From DAXETY01 sp051155755 (lineage in GTDB: Bacteria > Desulfobacterota > Desulfobacteria > Desulfobacterales > SG8-13), in the NCBI GenBank assembly GCA_051155755.1, contig DAXETY010000030.1, forward strand, positions 1-64,000: DNA of 64,000 bases, given 5' to 3'. Positions within the stretch are counted from its first letter, which is position 1. Every line of letters starts with the position of its first letter. The notes beneath the pieces were generated by a model, which saw only the letters and a program-made list of their open reading frames with translations, searched no databases and was not told where the DNA came from. Of this stretch, positions 17,312 to 25,200 are shown in pieces. The position numbers and the translations under genes are program-made.

Positions 17312-17512
17312 TTGCCCGAAGGAACTGTCAAATGGTTTAACGATCGGAAAGGGTATGGGTTCATCACCAAAGACGAAGGTGGAGACCTGTTCGTGCATCA
17401 CACGGCCATTTTAATGGAGGGTTACCGCACCCTGACGGAGGGACAGCGCGTCCGCTTCGAAATCGAGGACGGCAGTCGCGGACCGGCAGCCAAAAACGTG
17501 GAAAAATTGTAG
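17312..17512 (+). CDS. Cold-shock domain (CspA-type) protein
   Basis: The product has 66 residues, the normal CspA length. The TTG start at 17312 is set by AAAGGAG 8 nt upstream. RNP1 (KGYGFI) and RNP2 (LFVHHT) RNA-binding motifs are present, with the typical opening EGTVKWFNDRKGYGFI. It is a single-stranded nucleic-acid chaperone acting in the cytoplasm. It is monocistronic, with a good terminator downstream. Confidence 0.95.
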   Translation: MPEGTVKWFNDRKGYGFITKDEGGDLFVHHTAILMEGYRTLTEGQRVRFEIEDGSRGPAAKNVEKL

Positions 17513-17532
17513 CCGCAACGATCGGTAAAAAC

Positions 17533-17566
17533 AAAAAACCCCGCCCAGCCGGACGGGGTTTTTTTA
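17533..17566 (+). terminator. Rho-independent terminator after the cold-shock gene
   Basis: AAAAAACCCCG (17533-17543) pairs with CGGGGTTTTTT (17554-17564) and is followed by a T-run. The A-rich 5' arm means it could also terminate the converging minus-strand gsp operon. Confidence 0.88.
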
Positions 17567-17588
17567 TTGGGTTTCAAATTTCCGGGAC

Positions 17589-18200
17589 CTATAAAAGCCC
17601 CGCTTTTTTCTTGACCCGCAGCAGTCCCGGGCCCGTATTGAGAAACATCAAAGACGAGCGCAAGCCCAGCCGCAGAAAGCACTGCTCCAGCGCATCGAAC
17701 AGCACCGGCCGATCCGGCCAGGTAAAGGTTCTTCGCCGGGTTTCAAAAGCACGCCACTGGTCCTGCAACACCGGATCGGCGGCCAGAACCTCCTGTTGGA
17801 CGCGGTTGCACAGGAACATGGCGCAAACGATGGGTCGAAGCTTCCAGCCGCAGCCGGCCCGGCCCAGATAAATACACTTGTCCCGGCGTTCGGGACGCTG
17901 CAGTCGCGCCACCAGCGCGTCGATATCCGGTTCCGCAGAATCCAACACGTTAACCGCCACATCGGCGAAGAACACCACGATGCCGTCCTTCGAACAGCAG
18001 GCACTGAGCCTGCGCCGAAAACACTGTCGCGTGCAATGGGCCGCAAAATGCTTCGCCTGAAACGCATCCAATTCCCTGCGAAACCGCAGATAGGGCTGCA
18101 CCATCTGCCGCAACCCTTCGATCTCGCCGATGGACAGCCTCCCCAGTCCGCAGATCACCGTCTGAAAGGCGTCGTATTGTTCCTGCTGATATTCGTTCAT
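17589..18200 (-). CDS. Cys-rich YkgJ-like putative metal/Fe-S-binding protein
   Basis: The protein has 203 residues. Cys residues cluster in RQCFRRRLSACCSKDGI (about 59-75), then CIYLGRAGCGWKLRPIVCAM (about 109-128), then FLC. This recalls YkgJ-type metal-cluster proteins, but the match is loose. Its start overlaps the gspD stop by 4 bp (ATGA), so it is the last gene of the gspN-C-D operon. No signal peptide is seen, so it should be cytoplasmic. A role in secretion is suggested only by position. Confidence 0.6.
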   Translation of the reverse strand: MNEYQQEQYDAFQTVICGLGRLSIGEIEGLRQMVQPYLRFRRELDAFQAKHFAAHCTRQCFRRRLSACCSKDGIVVFFADVAVNVLDSAEPDIDALVARLQRPERRDKCIYLGRAGCGWKLRPIVCAMFLCNRVQQEVLAADPVLQDQWRAFETRRRTFTWPDRPVLFDALEQCFLRLGLRSSLMFLNTGPGLLRVKKKAGLL

Positions 18201-20062
18201 GGAGAAACGGGTGGACGGATGTCGCCGTTGGCGGCCGGATCGGTCACAGGTGCCTGCACCGCGGCCTGCAAAGGATTGCGAACGATCCGCGGTGTCAAAA
18301 ATACGAAAAAACGACTCGAACGACTTTGATCCGCGTCGATGCGAAACAGCGGTCCGATCGCCGGCTGATCTCCCAGGAACGGTACCTTGCGCTGGTTGTC
18401 GTTCCGGCTTTCTTCCACGATGCCGCCGATCACCAGCGTGTGCCCGCTGCGAAGCAACACCGAGTTGTTCAATGTCCGATGCAGGGTGGTCGGCCTGAAA
18501 TCAACCGTGGACTGCACCGCCGAAAGCTCCAGGTTGAAATCGATCCGAATCTGTTCCTTCTGTCCGATGTGGGGCGTAACGGTCAGCACGGTGCCGACGT
18601 CCCGGTATTCGAAGGAGTTGAAGGTTTCATTTTGTTCCGTGGAGGTGCTGGTTTGAAACGGAATGTTGCGACTGATATTGATGCGGGCCTCCTCGTTGTC
18701 GGTGGCCAGGATTTGCGGGGTGGATAGAATCGACACATCCTCGTCTTCCCGAAATGCCTTCAGGATGGCCGAAAGATTGTTGAAGGTCACCCCGGCGATG
18801 TCCACCGGTTCGGTAAACACCCCCAGCGAAAAGCCGTCCGCCAGCGCTCCCCCCACCAGTGCCGGCAGGGCACTCACCCCGGGGGCGTCACGAAACCCGC
18901 CTCCCACGAAAGTGTTTCGGCCCTCCAGGGTCCTTTCACCGGCCGCGCTCCACTCGATGCCCAGTTGCAGTTCACGCTGGCTGCGCACTTCCATGATCAG
19001 CGCCTCGATATAGACCATGGCGCGGGGTGCGTCCAGTTGCAGGATAACCGCCTCGAGCGCCGATTGCTGGGCCGGATCGGCATCGACAATCAGGCTGTTG
19101 GTGGCGGTATCGGCCAGAACGCGCACCGGTTGTCGAACGCCGGGCATACCGGCCGCCACCGATGACAGGATCTCGGCGGTCTCTTCAACCCGGGCAAATG
19201 AAAGCCGATGAAGCTGAATGCGTCCTTTTTCGAGCGGTTTTTTTTCGTCCAGGGCGCGAATCAGCGCTTCGATGGCGGAAACCTCCGGTTCTGGACATCG
19301 AAATACGAGCAGGTTGGATCGTTCGGCCGGAAAAAAGCGAATCGGTGGCCGTTGCGCGGCGCTCTGCGTTCCCGGCCGGGATTCGAACAAGGGATTGAGC
19401 GTTTCGGCCATCTCGCGGCTGTCGGCATATTGCAAAGGGACCGCGGCGATTCGAGTCCCTTCGTCCTCAATGTCGACGGCATCGACAATTTTCATCAGGC
19501 GCGAGATGTTGGAAGCCGTATCGGTGACCACCAGCAGATTGGCCGAAGAAACGCTGAGCAGGGCCCCATGTCGGGACACCAGGGGTGTCAATACCGTCTT
19601 CAAGAGGCCGGCATCGGCATAAAAAAGCGAGATTACCCGGGTGACGAGCCGGTCTTCGGTCGACGGCGCATCCACCAAGGGCAAATTTTTGGTGACCGCA
19701 TCGGCGGACGGCAGAATCTTGGTTGCCGCTCCGGCATCGACCACGGTAAAGCCGTGCACATCCAACACCGAAAGAAAAACGGCATACACGTCGGCGGCGG
19801 AAATCCGGGCGGGGGAAATCACTGTGACCGTGCCCCGAACCCTGGGGTCCACCAGAAAATTCCGTCCGGTGAGTTCGCTGACGAACCGGATGAAAACCCG
19901 GATGTCTTCGTTCTGAAAATGAAAAGTGATCCGGCGATCATCTTCGCCGAAAGTACCGGACCCGGGGGTATCGGCGGCGGCAGGGCCGACAAACGGCGCG
20001 GCCGGAATCAGCAGCAGCAGCAGAATGACGGCAATTCGCAGAATGCTCAGCGGCGGCATCAT
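18197..20062 (-). CDS. gspD: GspD, type II secretion outer-membrane secretin
   Basis: The protein has 621 residues. A signal peptide covers about 1-31 (hydrophobic ILRIAVILLLLLIPAAPF, cut near AAA-DT). The N0 domain follows (ITFHFQNEDIRVFIRFVSEL), then N1-N3 repeats to ~350, then the secretin beta-barrel region at ~370-600 with the family signature around VPFLGDQPAIGPLF. It forms the outer-membrane channel. The start overlaps the end of gspC by 4 bp. Only N, C and D of the T2SS are here; the ATPase, platform and pseudopilins must lie elsewhere. No S-domain or lipobox for a pilotin is evident. Confidence 0.93.
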   Translation of the reverse strand: MMPPLSILRIAVILLLLLIPAAPFVGPAAADTPGSGTFGEDDRRITFHFQNEDIRVFIRFVSELTGRNFLVDPRVRGTVTVISPARISAADVYAVFLSVLDVHGFTVVDAGAATKILPSADAVTKNLPLVDAPSTEDRLVTRVISLFYADAGLLKTVLTPLVSRHGALLSVSSANLLVVTDTASNISRLMKIVDAVDIEDEGTRIAAVPLQYADSREMAETLNPLFESRPGTQSAAQRPPIRFFPAERSNLLVFRCPEPEVSAIEALIRALDEKKPLEKGRIQLHRLSFARVEETAEILSSVAAGMPGVRQPVRVLADTATNSLIVDADPAQQSALEAVILQLDAPRAMVYIEALIMEVRSQRELQLGIEWSAAGERTLEGRNTFVGGGFRDAPGVSALPALVGGALADGFSLGVFTEPVDIAGVTFNNLSAILKAFREDEDVSILSTPQILATDNEEARINISRNIPFQTSTSTEQNETFNSFEYRDVGTVLTVTPHIGQKEQIRIDFNLELSAVQSTVDFRPTTLHRTLNNSVLLRSGHTLVIGGIVEESRNDNQRKVPFLGDQPAIGPLFRIDADQSRSSRFFVFLTPRIVRNPLQAAVQAPVTDPAANGDIRPPVSP

Positions 20063-20937
20063 CGGATGGAATACTCGATTTTCCGGTCACGTCCGCCGCG
20101 TTTGAGGTCCAGCGTTACGTTCTCGGAAGATTTCAGGCTGTTGTAAAAAGTCATGGCGTCATCGACCGATTCGATGGTGCGGCCGTTTACCCCGGTGATA
20201 ATATCGCCGTTTCTAAGCCCCATTCGCATGAAGAGCGAATTGGGGCGGATGCGGGACAGCATCAAGCCGTCCGGCTGTCCCCGGTAGAAATGCGGCCGAA
20301 TATTCACCTGGCTCATCAGCTGGGTGACGTCCTGCATGGCCTCTTCGACCTGTCCGCGCCGCAGCGTGATGCGCTGGGTGCGTACGGGCCGGTTGGTCGG
20401 CGGTGTCGGCAGGTTGGAACGATTGATGGCGGCAGGGCGCGTTCCTGCAGCCCTTCCAGCGGCCTTTTCGAGTTCGAGCACTTCGTCTTTGCCGTTCACG
20501 TTCAGCACCACCTTCTCCCGCAGGATCATCTTGACGGTGGCATCCTGAACCGTGTCCCCCACGCGGTAAAGGTTCTGTTCCCGCTTGCCCGATTCTTCGA
20601 TTACGGCATAATCCTGCTCGGGACTACCCGTGACGGTGCCCCAGAGTTTGAGTTGCAGGCGGGTCTGCTCCAGGTTTTCCAGATCTAAGGCCCGGCTGGG
20701 CGGCGGCGCCGGAACGGTATCCTGGGTGCCGAAGAGATTCCGTTGCGCGATCGCCTCGTAGTGCGTCGGGGGCGGTCGCCGACTGGCCTGCGATGCGTCG
20801 TCGTCTGCGGCCACTTCCGGCAGCGTCGGCAACGGATCGATCCGACTGGTGGTCACCATGTAGAAGGCATTGACGCCGAAGTACACGATCGCACCGATAA
20901 ACAGCAAGTTCAGAAGCGTGAACGAATATCGGGTCAT
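20059..20937 (-). CDS. gspC: GspC, type II secretion inner-membrane/periplasmic connector
   Basis: The protein has 292 residues. It has one N-terminal membrane anchor at about 7-27. A homology region (AIAQRNLFGTQD ... LQLKLWGTVTGSPEQDYAVI) covers about 60-150, and a C-terminal PDZ domain about 205-285 (GLMLSRIRPNSLFMRMGLRN, GDIITGVNGRTIESVDDAM). GspC links the secretin N0 domain to the inner-membrane platform. The gene overlaps gspD by 4 bp and follows gspN by about 34 bp. Confidence 0.92.
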   Translation of the reverse strand: MTRYSFTLLNLLFIGAIVYFGVNAFYMVTTSRIDPLPTLPEVAADDDASQASRRPPPTHYEAIAQRNLFGTQDTVPAPPPSRALDLENLEQTRLQLKLWGTVTGSPEQDYAVIEESGKREQNLYRVGDTVQDATVKMILREKVVLNVNGKDEVLELEKAAGRAAGTRPAAINRSNLPTPPTNRPVRTQRITLRRGQVEEAMQDVTQLMSQVNIRPHFYRGQPDGLMLSRIRPNSLFMRMGLRNGDIITGVNGRTIESVDDAMTFYNSLKSSENVTLDLKRGGRDRKIEYSIR

Positions 20938-20971
20938 CGTAATTTCCTGCTCGCGCGTTTCATGCGTTTCG

Positions 20972-21862
20972 CTATTGGGTTTTCAGCTCCAGATCATCCA
21001 GGGTCCCTGAAATCCTTACGGGTATGCCTTTGGATGCCAGTTGATTCACCAGCCCGCCGAGGCCGTCCGAGTCGGTTTCCTGCAGAATACCGGGCTGCGG
21101 TTTCAATCTGCCCTCCAGGTCCAGGCGGCTGTCGCGCAGGGAACGTCCGATGCGGCCCGTACCGGAAAGGCTGCCTTCGACTTGATCACCGGAAAGCTGA
21201 ATTTGGCGTACCTGCAGTTGTTCGTTTTTCAATATGGCATCGGCCCGCAGGGATTCAATCCGGACCTGCTTCAGTACCATCAGCGGACGGCTCAGGGTCA
21301 CCTGGAGGTTATCGATCCGCGCGTCAGCGATCACGTGCCTTCCATGGGACGCTCCATTTGTGTAGGAGACCTTTCCGGAAAACACTCCCTGCAACGGAGA
21401 TTCGGAAATCATTCGCGTCAGCGGCATGTCGCTCAGATCGATTCCATGAAACTGAACGTCCACCTGCAACAGCGGTTGGTCGTCCGTTGTGATCCAATCG
21501 GCGGTTCCCGTAATTTCGCCGCCATGGGCTAAAATGCGGAACCGATATCCGGTCCCGATCCCCAGGATGGTTTTCAGCTTGGGGTTGACCCATGCGCGTT
21601 CGGCCTCGAACAACGGTTGGTTGATGCGTTTTACGGACAATCGCCGAATCTCTATTCCGGGTGGAAAGCTCGGTTCCACCTGTTCGAGCTTCGCTTGAAT
21701 TTCGGGTCCGAACTGCGCACTCTGAGCGACGATAAATCGCTCCACCGTTTCCACCGGGAAGCGCAGGTAAGCAAAAATCAACGCCAGGGCAACGGCGAAC
21801 AGACCGTAAGACAGCCAGATTTTAAAATTCTTCATCATCCGGTAGTTTATCACTCGGATCAT
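20972..21862 (-). CDS. gspN: GspN, type II secretion accessory protein
   Basis: The protein has 296 residues with one N-terminal membrane segment (WLSYGLFAVALALIFAYL). The rest is an AsmA/GspN-like periplasmic beta-rich domain (FPPGIEIRRLSVK, LRPxx-like repeats, SGDQVEGSLSGTGRIG). It is the first gene of the gspN-gspC-gspD operon. The start is uncertain: ATGs at 21838 and 21835 just before KNFKIW are equally plausible, and none has a clear ribosome-binding site. GspN is often dispensable; its exact role in secretion is not settled. Confidence 0.8.
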   Translation of the reverse strand: MIRVINYRMMKNFKIWLSYGLFAVALALIFAYLRFPVETVERFIVAQSAQFGPEIQAKLEQVEPSFPPGIEIRRLSVKRINQPLFEAERAWVNPKLKTILGIGTGYRFRILAHGGEITGTADWITTDDQPLLQVDVQFHGIDLSDMPLTRMISESPLQGVFSGKVSYTNGASHGRHVIADARIDNLQVTLSRPLMVLKQVRIESLRADAILKNEQLQVRQIQLSGDQVEGSLSGTGRIGRSLRDSRLDLEGRLKPQPGILQETDSDGLGGLVNQLASKGIPVRISGTLDDLELKTQ

Positions 21863-21904
21863 CGCTTGGCAAGGCGTGTAAAATGAAAAGCAAATCCCAT
21901 GAAA

Positions 21905-22138
21905 GCTTGGTTTTCGCCGATTCGCCCTCTCTCCGTTTCAATTTCGGGAACGCAACACCCTTCGGCAACCAATTGAACCAATCGAACCAATCAAACCAAT
22001 TGAACCAGTTCTGCGCCCTCTCGCCGTTTCAATGACTTAGGTTCTCATCCATTGGCATCCGGCCGACAACGGACCACGGACAACTGACAACGGACAAAGA
22101 ACGCCGGCGAAGCCGGCAACCCGCAACCCAATTACCGA
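21905..22138. repeat. Repeat-filled gap: inverted AACCAATC composite repeat plus GGACCACGGACAACTGAC units
   Basis: The 340-bp gap between gspN and pfaC holds two elements. The first is an AACCAATT/AACCAATC array (21967-22008) flanked by CCGTTTCAATTTCGGG and CGCCGTTTCAATG, the inverse orientation of the copies near 27.8 kb. The second is a run of ACAACGGACCACGGACAACTGACAA-like units (22068-22098) followed by CGCCGGCGAAGCCGGC. No gene is seen. Confidence 0.75.
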
Positions 22139-22201
22139 TTGACCCCACGCCGAATTTATGGTTTACTTATGGTTTTTCATCCACTCATTTGGCCTTTTTC
22201 C

Positions 22202-25200
22202 ATGCAGAGCCCCTTGCAAATTGCCGTGGTCGGCATGGCCGGGATTTTCCCGGGTGCAGGCGACCTGGAGCAATTCTGGAACAATCTGATTCACAAAAAA
22301 GCGGCGGTTCGCGATGTTCCGTCGCACCGCTGGGCGGCCCCCGCGCGCTGGATGGTGCAGCCGGAACCCGCACCGGATCGGGCCAGGTCCCAGCGCTGTT
22401 GCCTGGTTGAAGATCTTGCCTTCGACCCGGAAGGCTTCGCGATCGATGCCGATCTGCTCGCAGCCCTGGATCCACTCTATCATATGGTCCTGCAGGCCGG
22501 ACGCAATGCGGTTTCCAGGCCCGTTTCGGTTCGATTGAATGCCCGCCGCACCGGTACGGTGCTCGCTGCCATCGCCCTGCCGACCGAATCGGCATCGACC
22601 CTGACCCGCAAGATGTTCCACAGCCTGTTCGAACACCAATTATTCGGGACCTCCTCCGGCTACCGGATCCCTTCGATGAAGGAGCGGCTGGCCGCCCGGG
22701 TAACGTCGCTGCCCGCCTCGCTTCTTGCCGCCGCCCTGTCCCTGGAAGGCGGCTCGCTTACACTCGATGCCGCCTGCGCCTCGTCCCTGTATGCCGTGAA
22801 ACTGGCCTGCGATGCATTGGCGGCCGGCCGGGTCGATGCCATGCTGGCCGGCGGCGTCTCGCGCCCGGACTGCCTTTACACCCAGGTCGGATTCAGCCAG
22901 CTCCGCGCCCTGTCGCCCTCCGGCCGCTGTGCCCCTTTCGACCGGGAGGCCGATGGACTGGTGGTCGGGGAGGGCGCCGGAATCCTGGTTCTGAAGCGTC
23001 TGGCGGATGCGTTGCGTGAAGGAGACAAAGTTTACGGAATCATTCGAGGGATCGGACTTTCCAACGACATGCGCGGCAACCTGCTGGCACCCGACACCGA
23101 AGGCCAGCTTCGGGCGATGCAAACCGCCTATCGGGTATCGGGTTGGAATCCCACCGACGTGGATTTGATCGAGTGCCACGGTGCCGGAACGCCCGTGGGC
23201 GATGCCACCGAACTGACCAGTCTCACGGCGCTGTGGGCCGATCATCAATGGCGGCCGGGCCAGTGCGCCATCGGCTCGGTCAAGTCGGCCATCGGCCATC
23301 TGCTTACCGCCGCGGGTGCCGCCGGAATGATCAAGACGCTGCTGGCCATGCAAGCCAAATCCCTGCCGCCTTCCCTGCACTTCTCGGAAGCTGCGGCCGA
23401 CAGTCCGCTGGTTGGCGGCCCGTTTCGCGTAGCGATCGAAGCGGCGCCATGGGAGCGCCGCACTCCGGACACGCCGCGTCGCGCCGCCGTCAGCGCTTTC
23501 GGATTCGGCGGCATCAACGCGCACCTGCTGCTCGAGGAGCCGCCGATTTCGGCTGAAGAACGCACGGCGCATGCGCAACCTGAACGCGTCCCTGCGATGA
23601 CGACGACAAGCGGCGGTCCGGATGCCGCACCGATTGCCATCACGGGCATGGAAACCATTTTCGGTGCGGCGGGATCGCTCGAGGCCTTTCAGGACCGCAT
23701 CTTCCAGACCGCACCCGGGCTGTTGCAGCGGCCGGCCGACCGATGGAAGGGTTGTGAAGCCCTGCTGGCGGACGTGCCGGATTTATTTCGCCTGCACGGA
23801 GGATTTTTCGAGTCCATTTGCCTGCCCTCGGACATGTTTCGGATCCCGCCGCGGGAACTGCCGGAAATCTTGCCCCAACACCTGGTCATGCTGCAGGCAG
23901 CCGCCGGTGCCCTGATCGACGCCGCCATGCCGCTGCGCCGGGAACGAACCGATATGGGCGTCATCGTCGGTCTGGATTTTGATTACGAAGCCACCAATTT
24001 TCAGTTCCGCTGGTCCCTGTACGAACGCATCGACCGCTGGTGTGAAACCAACGGTCTGCCTCTCGACACCGAAGCGCGCATCCGCTGGCGCGAGGCCCTG
24101 CAGCAGGCAGCCGGCCCCCCTTTGACCTCGACCCGGACGCTGGGCGCACTGGGCGGTGTGGTCGCCAGCCGGTTGGCACGGGAATTTCGTTTCGGCGGTC
24201 CGAGTTTCGGGGTGTCCTGTGGTCGAATCTCGGGCCTGAGAGCTCTGGAAATCGCCGTCCGGATGCTTCAGCAGCAAGAAACCGCAGCCATGCTGGTCGG
24301 CGCGGTGGACATGGCCGGAGACTTGCGGGAGATGCTCGTCGGCATGCAATCCTATTCCCGAGGTGATGCCATCCGTGCCTTCGATCGCGAATCGGACGGC
24401 ACCCTGCCCGGAGAAGGCGCCGCAGCGGTGGTGCTCAAGCCGCTGGATCGAGCCCTGAAAGACGGCGACCGCGTTTATGCCGTCATCCGGGGGGTCGGCA
24501 TCTCCGGCAATGCGCAGATGGGTACAACCGCTTCGGGCCCCCGTATCGATGCCATCACACGCGCCCTGGCCGAGGCCCAACTCGAGACTTCATCCATCGA
24601 CCACATTGAAGTGCACGGTAGCGGTGTCCCTGCCGAAGACGATGCGGAAGCACATGCGCTTTCTTCCCTGCCGGTGAAATCGGGGCGCAGCCGCAGTGTC
24701 GGCGCCACCGCGCCGATCCTGGGCGACACCGGATGTGCGGCAAGTCTGGCCGGCCTGATCAAAACCGCGGTTTGTCTCCACCAGCGCCGAATTCCGCCGC
24801 TGGCCACCCCGCGCATCCCGGTGTTGCCGGCCATGGACTTTCCGGATCGAAGCCGGCCGTGGCCGCAGTCCGATCCAGCCACACCGCCGCGTGCCTGCCT
24901 GACCATGGGGAGCGACGATGGAAACGCAGCCGCCGTTGTCCTCGAGGCTGCAAAACGCCCCGACAATGGAACGCAATCCCGGGCTGAAAACATCCGATCC
25001 GATCACCGGCCGGTGGAAGGACGGAGGCTGTCGATTCCGGTCGGCGGCCCCAGGCTGCAGGCCGTGCCCTGGAAGCACTTTGCACACGGGCAGCTGACAA
25101 CTTCAGCTGCGGCGTCCGAAACCGCTCCGGCAAACGCCGTACGCGAATACCGCACCGAACCGCGGCCAGCTTCCCCGGCTTTGGAAACGGCGACCGGACC

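Noticed and set aside
23620..24960. Second active ketosynthase in PfaC
   Set aside because: The Cys motif (GVSCGRISG) and the second His motif (LGDTGCAAS) are altered in the manner of a chain-length factor.
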